Of a DNA stretch of 5,956 bases, positions 1-5,199 are shown piece after piece. The stretch is from Synechococcales cyanobacterium PMM_0003 (lineage in GTDB: Bacteria > Cyanobacteriota > Cyanobacteriia > Pseudanabaenales > Pseudanabaenaceae): positions 1-5,956 of the forward strand of contig CASBRC010000234.1 in assembly GCA_949128015.1 (NCBI GenBank), read 5' to 3'. Numbering within the stretch: position 1 is the first letter of the stretch; every line of letters begins with the position of its first letter. The position numbers were made by a program, and so were the translations under genes. The notes under the pieces were generated by a model that did not search any database, was not told the DNA's origin, and worked only from the letters and a program-made list of their open reading frames with translations.

Positions 1-1893
1 AACCAAACCCAAATTTTCTGCAAAAGTACTACGAAGCGGTTCTTTGATAGAAAATTTGGGAATGATAATTTCAACTGCGATCGCCTCTACCATCAACACT
101 TTATCAGCAAAAATAAAACCGTAGCGCTCTTTATGCAATGCTTCAAAACTAGTTCTTAAAGTTTCTAAGGCATTCTGCGAGAAGTCTTGCATAGCAACGG
201 TTAACGATGAATCAGTGCCAGCATAGCGCAATCGCAAACCAGTCTCTATCTGGAAATCGTCATCAGAATTATTACCAAGTAAAAGTTCTTGTTTGCCATC
301 TTCACTTAATTCTTTGGCGATAACTTCTAATTTAGCGAGCAACTCTAGATTTAGTTCTGACTCAACTGTGCGATCGCGAATTGTGCGAATATCTGCCAAA
401 CCAATCCCATAGGCGGAAAGTACCCCTGCGTAAGGATGAATAAAAACTTGCGTCATACCTAACACATTTGCGATCGCGCAAGCATGTTGTCCACCTGCGC
501 CACCAAAGCAGCACAGCACATATTCCGAAACATCATAACCACGCTGTACCGAGATCTTTTTGATCGCCATCGCCATCTTTTCAATCGCAATTTCTAAAAA
601 GCCCTGTGCGACTACTTCAGGTGCAACAGCCTGTCCCGTAACTTGACTAATCGCTACAGCCAGTTCCGCAAACTTCTGCCGTACAACTTCTACATCAAGC
701 GGTAAATCTCCATCTTTGCCAAATACTTTTGGAAAGAACTCAGGCTGCAACTTCCCTAACATCACATTGCAATCCGTCACCGCCAACGCCCCACCATTGC
801 GATAACAAGCGGGGCCAGGAAATGCTCCTGCGGATTCTGGTCCAACCCGATATCTTGCACCATCAAAGAACAGCAAAGAACCACCACCAGCCGCGACGGT
901 ATGAATTGCCATCATCGGCGTGCTTAGCCTTACCCCCGCAACTTCTGTCGATAGCGATCGCTCATAACTACCTGCATAATGCGCCACATCCGTCGAAGTC
1001 CCTCCCATATCAAAGCTAATGATCTTATCAAAACCTGCTTGTAAACTCGTCTGAACAGCCCCGACAATCCCACCTGCGGGGCCAGAAAGGATGCTGTTTT
1101 TACCTTGAAAAGATTTTGCTTCGGCTAAGCCTCCATTAGACTGCATAAACATCAATTTTGCCGTAGGACTTAGCTCCAGATCGCCAAGTTCAGCACTAAT
1201 GCGATCGACATAACGCTTAAGAATTGGCGATAGATACGCATCAACAACGGTGGTATCTCCACGAATGATAAATTTAATTAGCGAACTAACTTCATGAGAT
1301 ATCGAAACCTGTGTAAAACCAACTTGACGAGCAAGATCAGCTAAAAGCTGCTCATGACTGGGGTAACGGTAACTATGCATTAATGCGATCGCACAGGATC
1401 TAATCCCCAAATCATAGGTTTTTTGTAATTCCCTTAAAGCTTCATTTAGATTTAAAGGAATCAAAACTTCACCATGAGCGCTGTAACGTTCCTCAACTTC
1501 AATTACTTGTTCATAGAGCATCTCTGGCAAAATGATATGTCTTGCAAAAATATTTGGGCGATGCTGATAGCCAATGCGTAAGGCATCTCGAAAGCCCTTA
1601 GTGATTAGCAAAATAGTGCGATCGCCTTTTCGTTCCAAAAGTGCATTAGTCGCCACCGTCGTTCCTATTTTAATCGCCGCAATTTGCTCTATGGGAATTG
1701 GTTCAGATTGTGAGATCCCAAGCATATCGCGAATCCCTTGAATGGGAGCATCAAGATAGCGATCGGGATTTTCAGAGAGGAGTTTATGGACAATAATTTC
1801 ACCATCGGGACGTTGCGCAACAATATCCGTAAAAGTACCCCCGCGATCGATCCAAAATTGCCATTGGTTGTTATTGCTTAAACTATTACTCAT
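1..1893 (-). CDS. oplAH: 5-oxoprolinase (ATP-hydrolysing), N-terminal HyuA-type half, partial at window edge
   Basis: The frame is open from an ATG at 1893 to base 1, giving 631 codons without a stop; the 3' part lies outside the window. The family hydrolyses 5-oxo-L-proline to L-glutamate with ATP in the cytoplasm, recycling glutathione-derived pyroglutamate. Visible hallmarks are DRGGTFTD at residues 16-23, GTTVATNALLERKG at 77-90, RGDTTVVDAYLSP at 211-223, SGPAGG at 270-275, DMGGTSTD at 295-302 (phosphate-binding loops of the actin/ASKHA-type fold), AAGGGS at 334-339, FGGAGGQH at 463-470 and RYAGTD at 556-561. The fit is closer to full-length eukaryote-type oxoprolinases (about 1,200-1,290 residues, HyuA and HyuB halves fused) than to stand-alone hydantoinase HyuA, for example in TNALLERKG and the HKLLSENPDRYLDAP stretch. 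The fused HyuB half cannot be confirmed here. Six HIP1 sites lie inside. It is divergent from ppk2, and no strong Shine-Dalgarno is seen before the ATG. Confidence 0.93.
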   Translation of the reverse strand, partial: MSNSLSNNNQWQFWIDRGGTFTDIVAQRPDGEIIVHKLLSENPDRYLDAPIQGIRDMLGISQSEPIPIEQIAAIKIGTTVATNALLERKGDRTILLITKGFRDALRIGYQHRPNIFARHIILPEMLYEQVIEVEERYSAHGEVLIPLNLNEALRELQKTYDLGIRSCAIALMHSYRYPSHEQLLADLARQVGFTQVSISHEVSSLIKFIIRGDTTVVDAYLSPILKRYVDRISAELGDLELSPTAKLMFMQSNGGLAEAKSFQGKNSILSGPAGGIVGAVQTSLQAGFDKIISFDMGGTSTDVAHYAGSYERSLSTEVAGVRLSTPMMAIHTVAAGGGSLLFFDGARYRVGPESAGAFPGPACYRNGGALAVTDCNVMLGKLQPEFFPKVFGKDGDLPLDVEVVRQKFAELAVAISQVTGQAVAPEVVAQGFLEIAIEKMAMAIKKISVQRGYDVSEYVLCCFGGAGGQHACAIANVLGMTQVFIHPYAGVLSAYGIGLADIRTIRDRTVESELNLELLAKLEVIAKELSEDGKQELLLGNNSDDDFQIETGLRLRYAGTDSSLTVAMQDFSQNALETLRTSFEALHKERYGFIFADKVLMVEAIAVEIIIPKFSIKEPLRSTFAENLGLV

Positions 1894-1932
1894 AAAAATA
1901 ACTTCTATCTCAACATTCAATACCCATAAGTA

Positions 1933-1961
1933 TTTATAGCACTTTGCTTCAAAAATTAGAA
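1933..1961 (-). promoter_or_regulatory. Candidate sigma70-type promoter for the 5-oxoprolinase gene
   Basis: On the minus strand a good -10 hexamer TATAAA (plus coordinates 1933-1938) sits about 40 nt before the ATG. A 17-nt spacer leads to a weak -35 TTCTAA (1956-1961), so transcription would start near 1925-1927. The call rests mainly on the -10 match and the spacing. Confidence 0.33.
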
Positions 1962-1984
1962 AGCAGCTAAGGGTGCTGCAATTT

Positions 1985-2046
1985 AATAAAGAACCAGATT
2001 TTTGATGGCGCGGCTTCGCCGCGCCATCAAAAATCGGTTCCTTATT
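1985..2046. repeat. Long palindromic element, hairpin 1 (perfect 18-bp stem, TTC triloop)
   Basis: The perfect arms GATTTTTGATGGCGCGGC (1997-2014) and its complement (2018-2035) close on a 3-nt loop, TTC. The stem continues outward after one bulged A (1996) through GAACC/GGTTC (1991-1995 with 2036-2040). One A/C mismatch follows, then AATAA/TTATT (1985-1989 with 2042-2046). The core is very GC-rich against AT-rich surroundings. It lies upstream of both divergent genes, so a simple terminator role for a neighbour is unlikely. A dispersed palindromic repeat is a better inference. Confidence 0.85.
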
Positions 2047-2063
2047 TTACGGCGAAGCCCTAA
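2047..2063. repeat. Tiny hairpin with GAA triloop
   Basis: GGC-GAA-GCC (2051-2059) is flanked by a C/C mismatch (2050, 2060) and then TTA/TAA (2047-2049 with 2061-2063). It is weak alone. It has the same plan as the larger hairpins nearby: a triloop closed by GC and GC, a short inner stem, a single mismatch, and an AT-rich outer stem. Its core is the reverse complement of the GGCTTCGCC tip of hairpin 1. Confidence 0.4.
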
Positions 2064-2068
2064 GTAGT

Positions 2069-2123
2069 AAAGCCCAAAAAGTTGTGGCTCATGCTGCGCG
2101 TGCGCCACAACTTTTTGGGTTTT
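2069..2123. repeat. Long palindromic element, hairpin 2 (related to 3305-3347)
   Basis: The outer stem CCCAAAAAGTTGTGGC (2073-2088) pairs perfectly with 2104-2119. It extends through a G-T pair (2072, 2120) and AAA/TTT (2069-2071 with 2121-2123). Above it come a T/C mismatch (2089, 2103), an inner 5-bp stem (2090-2094 with 2098-2102, including one T-G pair), and a TGC triloop (2095-2097). The same base and apex occur in the hairpin at 3305-3347, with a different middle stem. The element lies in a divergent spacer. Confidence 0.85.
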
Positions 2124-2167
2124 GTTAGCCGTAGGCTCACTTTCAGAAAGGACAAACCAGCGCTAAA

Positions 2168-2196
2168 TTGTTTATTCTTAACTATTTAGCTACACT
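2168..2196 (+). promoter_or_regulatory. Weak sigma70-type promoter candidate for ppk2
   Basis: TTGTTT (2168-2173) and TACACT (2191-2196) are separated by exactly 17 nt and lie between hairpin 2 and the 13-bp repeats. Both hexamers are imperfect (three and four of six matches). If used, transcription would start near 2203 and the tandem repeats would lie in the 5' untranslated region. Confidence 0.22.
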
Positions 2197-2216
2197 TCGC
2201 GCTGTATCTTTAAATT

Positions 2217-2254
2217 GCAACCATAAAGCGCAACCACAAAGCGCAACCATAAGT
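2217..2254 (+). repeat. Three tandem 13-bp repeats in the ppk2 leader
   Basis: The unit GCAACCATAAAGC starts at 2217. It is followed by GCAACCACAAAGC at 2230 and a partial third copy, GCAACCATAAG, at 2243. Copies one and two differ at one base. The array ends next to the AGGTGG ribosome binding site of ppk2. It could be a protein- or RNA-binding leader element, or replication slippage. The 13-bp period does not match the 11-bp period of cyanobacterial Pho boxes. Confidence 0.8.
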
Positions 2255-2260
2255 AGGTGG
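2255..2260 (+). promoter_or_regulatory. Ribosome binding site deciding the ppk2 start
   Basis: AGGTGG lies 5 nt before the ATG at 2266. An in-frame GTG at 2257 falls inside this motif and has no Shine-Dalgarno of its own at the right distance, so the ATG at 2266 is preferred and the protein has 332 residues. Confidence 0.75.
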
Positions 2261-2265
2261 TAAAC

Positions 2266-3264
2266 ATGGCAAAAAAAGATGAAAGTAAAAGCATCAAAAA
2301 TCATTTTGCACTAGAATCGCCCAAGAGCCAAAAAACTAGTAAAAAGAAGTCTAAATCCGCAGATTTGTCTGAGCAGATGCCAGCTCAAAGTATTCACGAT
2401 ACTCAAGATCATCTTGTGATGGAATTGTCGAAAGACAAAAAGAACAGCAAAGAGAAAACCAAATCCGCAGATCCTTCTCAGAAAATTCCTAGAGCAATTT
2501 ACGAGAAAGAACTCAACCGACTACACATTGAGCTAGTCAAATTGCAAGAATGGGTAAAGCACAAAAAATTAAAAGTTGTTGTTTTGTTTGAAGGTCGAGA
2601 CGCAGCAGGCAAAGGCGGTACAATCAAAAGAATTACCGAGTGTCTGAATCCTCGTGTTTGCAAAGTTATTGCATTAGGAACTCCTTCCGATCACGAAAAA
2701 ACACAGTGGTATTTCCAGCGTTATGCTGCTCACTTACCTGCGGCTGGTGAAATTATCTTGTTCGATCGCAGTTGGTACAATCGCGCTGGAGTAGAGCGAG
2801 TAATGGACTTTTGTACTCATGAGGAGTATGTTGAGTTCCTTCGTTCTTGTCCTGAGTTTGAGTGTATGCTTCAACGTGCAGGAATTGTCTTGATTAAGTA
2901 TTGGTTCTCTGTCAGTGATGAAGAACAAGAAAAGAGATTTCAGGAACGCATCAAAAATCCTCTCAAACGTTGGAAAATCAGTCCAATGGATTTGGAGGCA
3001 AGAGCAAAGTGGGTGGAATATTCTAAAGCAAAGGATGACATGTTTAATGCGACAGATATTGAGCAATCTCCTTGGTATGTTGTCAGTTCTGATGATAAGA
3101 GAAGCGCACATATCAATTGTATTTCGCATTTATTGAGTCAAGTTCCCTATGAGGATCTAACGCCTGCGCCTATAGTGCTTCCACCTCGACAACATGAAAT
3201 GGACTATGTTCGTCCACCCATGAGACTTCAGAATTTTGTACCTAGTATCGATTTTCCCAGTTAA
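2266..3264 (+). CDS. ppk2: Polyphosphate kinase 2 (PPK2), class I-type
   Basis: PPK2 enzymes transfer phosphate between inorganic polyphosphate and nucleoside diphosphates, typically making GTP or ATP from polyP in the cytoplasm. The protein has 332 residues. Residues 1-75 are a low-complexity tail with 17 Lys and 13 Ser. Residues 76-302 are the single P-loop kinase domain: Walker A GRDAAGKGG (110-118), GTPSDHEKTQWYFQRY (138-153), Walker B with the catalytic-loop segment LFDRSWYNRAGVE (165-177), KYWFSVSDEEQEKRF (211-225), and the lid with PLKRWKISPMD (232-242) and YSKAKDDMF (252-260). Motif spacing fits one-domain class I PPK2 enzymes. All recognisable catalytic elements are intact. The start is set by AGGTGG upstream. 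The stop codon abuts a terminator-like hairpin. The gene has no HIP1 site, unlike its flanking genes. Transcription appears monocistronic. Substrate preference (ADP or GDP) cannot be read from sequence. Confidence 0.96.
   Translation: MAKKDESKSIKNHFALESPKSQKTSKKKSKSADLSEQMPAQSIHDTQDHLVMELSKDKKNSKEKTKSADPSQKIPRAIYEKELNRLHIELVKLQEWVKHKKLKVVVLFEGRDAAGKGGTIKRITECLNPRVCKVIALGTPSDHEKTQWYFQRYAAHLPAAGEIILFDRSWYNRAGVERVMDFCTHEEYVEFLRSCPEFECMLQRAGIVLIKYWFSVSDEEQEKRFQERIKNPLKRWKISPMDLEARAKWVEYSKAKDDMFNATDIEQSPWYVVSSDDKRSAHINCISHLLSQVPYEDLTPAPIVLPPRQHEMDYVRPPMRLQNFVPSIDFPS
2299..2490 (+). repeat. Internal 108-bp (36-codon) duplication encoding the PPK2 tail
   Basis: Residues 12-39 and 48-75 of PPK2 align without gaps at a 36-residue offset: 13 of 28 positions are identical and most others are conservative. 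Shared landmarks are H13/H49, E17/E53, a Lys/Ser-rich run, and KSAD (30-33 and 66-69) followed by a Ser and a terminal Pro. In DNA, AAATCCGCAGAT recurs exactly 108 bp apart (2353 and 2461). This indicates an old in-frame tandem duplication that has since diverged. Confidence 0.75.
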
Positions 3265-3299
3265 AAAAAGAGAGTACGCAAAGCGTACTCTCTCTCTTT
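3263..3299 (+). terminator. Probable rho-independent terminator of ppk2
   Basis: A perfect 10-bp stem, GAGAGTACGC (3270-3279) with 3283-3292, closes on an AAA triloop. An A-rich left flank (3263-3269) faces a T/C-rich tract (3293-3299), with further TTTATTTTC just beyond. It begins at the ppk2 stop codon, as expected for a 3'-end terminator. The apex GC-AAA-GC is shared with the palindrome at 3786-3829. Confidence 0.65.
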
Positions 3300-3304
3300 A
3301 TTTT

Positions 3305-3347
3305 CAAAAAGCTATAGCTCACGCTGCGCGTGTGCTATAGCTTTTTG
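3305..3347. terminator. Hairpin between convergent genes, possible bidirectional terminator and repeat-family member
   Basis: CAAAAAGCTATAGC (3305-3318) pairs perfectly with 3334-3347. Then come a T/T mismatch (3319, 3333), an inner 5-bp stem (3320-3324 with 3328-3332), and a TGC triloop (3325-3327). It lies 3 nt from the stop of the minus-strand gene and about 40 nt past the ppk2 stop, so it could end transcription from both sides. The A and T runs are inside the stem rather than after it, which is not classical. Base and apex match the hairpin at 2069-2123. Confidence 0.6.
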
Positions 3348-3350
3348 GGC

Positions 3351-3590
3351 TTATGACATCCGACAGAATTGCCCTGAATGTAATTTAATCTCACCAACAT
3401 CAGGAATCCATGCTGCCCAATAACCATCAGGATATTGACACATCAACAAAGCTTCATCATAACAACTAGAATTCGGTGGTTCTAACATAGTTACCCATGT
3501 AGAAGGCAAAGGAATCATGCACTGAGGGGAAGAGTTTTGCCGAATATTCTTAGTCGTTTTGGTTGTATATTGACGTGTGCTGGTTTTCAT
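3351..3590 (-). CDS. Small cysteine-containing hypothetical protein (79 aa)
   Basis: I do not recognise a named family. From the ATG at 3590 the product has 79 residues. It has a basic, Thr/Lys-rich N-terminus (1-18), then a compact C-terminal part with four Cys (24, 43, 51, 76) and an aromatic cluster, YDEALLMCQYPDGYWAAW (44-61), followed by IPDVGEIKLHSGQFC (62-76). This pattern resembles small cyanobacterial proteins of unknown function that I recall only loosely. There is no signal peptide or membrane segment. An upstream in-frame TTG at 3614 would add eight residues but has no ribosome binding site, so ATG is preferred; its own Shine-Dalgarno is also weak. The gene is convergent with ppk2, and a hairpin follows its stop directly. 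The non-random C-terminal half and matching promoter and terminator context support a real gene. Confidence 0.7.
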   Translation of the reverse strand: MKTSTRQYTTKTTKNIRQNSSPQCMIPLPSTWVTMLEPPNSSCYDEALLMCQYPDGYWAAWIPDVGEIKLHSGQFCRMS

Positions 3591-3660
3591 GGCTTTATTT
3601 CTGAAGTTTATCAAATAACTTTATTAATCAACTTTTAAAACAATTTTTTAAGTGCTAATT

Positions 3661-3689
3661 TTTATGATTTACATATACAAGTATGTCAC
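3661..3689 (-). promoter_or_regulatory. Candidate promoter for the 79-aa gene
   Basis: On the minus strand, GTGACA (plus 3684-3689, five of six to consensus), a 17-nt spacer and CATAAA (3661-3666, four of six) would start transcription near 3654, about 64 nt before the ATG. A perfect TATAAT on the same strand (3696-3701) just upstream is an alternative -10, but it lacks a good -35. Confidence 0.35.
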
Positions 3690-3778
3690 AGGACTATTAT
3701 ATATGCAAACTTTAGTATTAAAAGATACAGAAATATTATTAAAAGTTGAAGTTTATAAGCTTTTTTTTTGCGATCGCT

Positions 3779-3846
3779 ATAAAACTCCAATATGATTCGG
3801 CGAGCAAAGCCCGCCGAATCATATTTGGATAAAAATAGAGTTTTAT
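3779..3846. repeat. Palindromic element, hairpin 4, with outer inverted ends
   Basis: AATATGATTCGGCG (3789-3802) pairs perfectly with 3812-3825. The stem continues past a bulged T (3826) as TCC/GGA (3786-3788 with 3827-3829). The tip has an A/C mismatch (3803, 3811), then GC-AAA-GC (3804-3810). Outside lies a further inverted pair, ATAAAACTC (3779-3787) with GAGTTTTAT (3838-3846), partly in competition with the inner stem. This gives the whole a 68-bp MITE-like outline. No target-site duplication or transposase is visible. It sits upstream of both neighbouring genes. Confidence 0.75.
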
Positions 3847-3863
3847 TAATGGCAAAATACGGT

Positions 3864-3897
3864 TAAAATCTTTCCCTAGTTTGTGGACAACTGGTGG
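3864..3897 (+). promoter_or_regulatory. Candidate -10 and ribosome binding site for the M23 peptidase gene
   Basis: TAAAAT (3864-3869, five of six to the -10 consensus) lacks a recognisable -35 at 16-18 nt, although the outer arm of hairpin 4 lies there. GGTGG (3893-3897) is 5 nt before the ATG at 3903 and supports that start over the in-frame ATG at 3921, which has none. Confidence 0.4.
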
Positions 3898-3902
3898 ACT
3901 GA

Positions 3903-5180
3903 ATGCACGATCGCCATAAAATGTTTTTAATATGGCAAGGAATAACTAGCAAGCCTTGGTTGATCAATTACTTAAATGTTCAACAAATTAGGCAGGTACT
4001 TGTACAGCCATTTTTGGGGCTAGGAATATTAGTATTTGCGATCGCGATCGGATGCTGCTTGTTATTGGGGCAGATTGCACCAGTACAAGCACAATCTACA
4101 CAGGCACAATCTGGACAAGCCCAATCAGTAGACGATCTAAAAAACTATCAAAACTTTGTCGATCAACAGCGCCAAATTATCCAGAAACAACAAGAACAAA
4201 TTAATGCGCTGACAAAGCCTGCTCAATCTCGTCTTGAGGCTTTAAGACGGAACGTGCGAGTTACGGATACGCAGATTAATGATAACGAAAAAAAAATTCG
4301 CCAAGCCAGAGAGCGACTTCAAAAACTCAGCACTAAGCTGCAAGAACTAGAATACGACCTCAATAAGAGACGTGACGCAACTACGGCAAGATTGCGCTAT
4401 TTGCAAAGGCAACAGTTACAACGGTGGTGGGTAACCCTGCTCAGCAGCCAAGATCTCAATCAATTTGCCGATCGTCGTCGCCAAATTGAGCGCATTTATA
4501 ATCGCGATCGCAAGTTACTTGCAGATTTGACCCAAAAATCTAATCAAGTTGAAAAGCAACGTAATCAGATCACCTCTCAAAGAAATGAGGTCGAACTCCT
4601 AACCCAAAAACTAAAATATCAAAAATCAAATATTGAAGCTGAGGTGGTTGCTCAACAAAATACGATCGAAAGACTTAAGAGCGATCGCCAAGCCTTGTCG
4701 CAAGCAGAAGATCGCCTTGCCGAGGATTCACGTCGTCTTTCACAAATTATTTTGGCAAAAGTCCAGCCCTATGATGGACTGATTCTTCCACCTGGAACTG
4801 GACAACTGATGTATCCCACGATTGGGCCAGTTACTAGCAACTTTGGCTGGCGAACACATCCAATCCTTGGTACTGAGCGTTTTCACGCAGGTATTGACTT
4901 TGGTGCAGATTATGGCAGCTTAATATATGCCAGTGCTGAAGGTAGAGTCATTTATGCTGACTGGTATGGTGGCTATGGCAATGCCGTAATTATCGATCAT
5001 GGTAATGGCATGACCACACTGTATGCACATTGTAGTGAGCTATATGTCAAAGATGGTGACGTAGTAGCAAAAGGACAACCGATCGCTACCGTTGGCTCTA
5101 CAGGCTTTTCGACTGGGCCACACTTGCATTTTGAGTTAAGAGCTAATGGTGAACCAATCGATCCCTCCGCCTATTTGTAG
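3903..5180 (+). CDS. Exported coiled-coil M23 (LytM) peptidoglycan endopeptidase, EnvC/NlpD-like
   Basis: The product has 425 residues and probably cleaves peptide cross-links in peptidoglycan in the periplasm. Residues 1-33 are a long polar N-region and 34-60 a hydrophobic segment. A likely signal-peptidase site follows VQA at 61-63; failing that, the segment would be a membrane anchor. Three QAQS repeats come next (62-75). A Gln/Arg/Lys-rich coiled coil spans about 78-285. The C-terminal M23 domain (about 300-425) has zinc ligands H328 and D332 (HAGID) and H409, plus catalytic H376 (YAH) and H407 (HLH). EnvC itself shares this coiled-coil plus LytM plan and similar length, but its LytM domain is degenerate and only activates amidases. 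Here every metal and catalytic residue is present, so hydrolase activity is inferred. Three HIP1 sites lie inside. It converges with the next gene, 19 nt away, without a clear terminator. Confidence 0.93.
   Translation: MHDRHKMFLIWQGITSKPWLINYLNVQQIRQVLVQPFLGLGILVFAIAIGCCLLLGQIAPVQAQSTQAQSGQAQSVDDLKNYQNFVDQQRQIIQKQQEQINALTKPAQSRLEALRRNVRVTDTQINDNEKKIRQARERLQKLSTKLQELEYDLNKRRDATTARLRYLQRQQLQRWWVTLLSSQDLNQFADRRRQIERIYNRDRKLLADLTQKSNQVEKQRNQITSQRNEVELLTQKLKYQKSNIEAEVVAQQNTIERLKSDRQALSQAEDRLAEDSRRLSQIILAKVQPYDGLILPPGTGQLMYPTIGPVTSNFGWRTHPILGTERFHAGIDFGADYGSLIYASAEGRVIYADWYGGYGNAVIIDHGNGMTTLYAHCSELYVKDGDVVAKGQPIATVGSTGFSTGPHLHFELRANGEPIDPSAYL
4086..4130 (+). repeat. Three in-frame 15-bp repeats (QAQSx) after the signal peptide
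   Basis: CAAGCACAATCTACA (4086), CAGGCACAATCTGGA (4101) and CAAGCCCAATCAGTA (4116) encode QAQST, QAQSG and QAQSV. The first copy overlaps the predicted signal-peptidase site. The unit probably arose by slippage and gives a short flexible linker before the coiled coil. Confidence 0.75.
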
Positions 5181-5199
5181 CGCTTCTCGCTTATATCAA

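Larger units (their letters stand above)
1894..2265. other. Divergent intergenic spacer between 5-oxoprolinase and ppk2
   Basis: This 372-nt spacer separates the 5' ends of two divergent genes. No coding frame is convincing. It holds a probable minus-strand promoter near the oxoprolinase start, a long perfect hairpin, a tiny hairpin, a second long hairpin, a weak plus-strand promoter candidate, and a 13-bp tandem repeat directly before the ppk2 ribosome binding site. Smaller palindromes are GCAGC/GCTGC (1963-1967 and 1975-1979), AGCC-GTA-GGCT (2127-2137) and CTTTC-A-GAAAG (2140-2150). Because both genes point away, the long hairpins are not 3'-end terminators of either neighbour. Confidence 0.7.
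3591..3902. other. AT-rich divergent spacer upstream of the small gene and the M23 peptidase gene
   Basis: This 312-nt region has no convincing coding frame. It contains candidate promoters for both neighbours, a nine-base T run (3761-3769) abutting a HIP1 site (3770-3777), and a palindromic element (3786-3829). It also has two direct copies of TATTAAAAG exactly 21 bp apart (3716 and 3737) and an inverted 10-bp pair, CAACTTTTAA (3629-3638) with TTAAAAGTTG (3739-3748). The last two could be operator-like sites for the minus-strand promoter, but AT-richness makes chance matches easy. Confidence 0.55.

Noticed and set aside
729..1019. Plus-strand 96-codon frame
   Set aside because: It lies entirely antisense to the well-supported 5-oxoprolinase and has low-complexity, His/Pro-rich content with no domain.
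2217..2254. Tandem repeats as a Pho box
   Set aside because: The cyanobacterial Pho box has 8-bp CTTAACCT-like units at an 11-bp period. Here the unit is GCAACCATAAAGC at 13 bp.
2257..2265. GTG at 2257 as the ppk2 start
   Set aside because: It falls within the AGGTGG ribosome binding site of the ATG at 2266.
2734..3136. Minus-strand 131-codon and plus-strand 73-codon frames inside ppk2
   Set aside because: Both overlap the conserved PPK2 catalytic core in other frames and show no protein-like motifs.
1985..3829. CRISPR array
   Set aside because: The hairpins are irregularly spaced, differ in sequence, and lack uniform spacers; no cas genes are present.
5179..5191. AGCG/CGCT mini-hairpin as the terminator between the convergent M23 and 122-aa genes
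   Set aside because: It has only four base pairs and no following T run.
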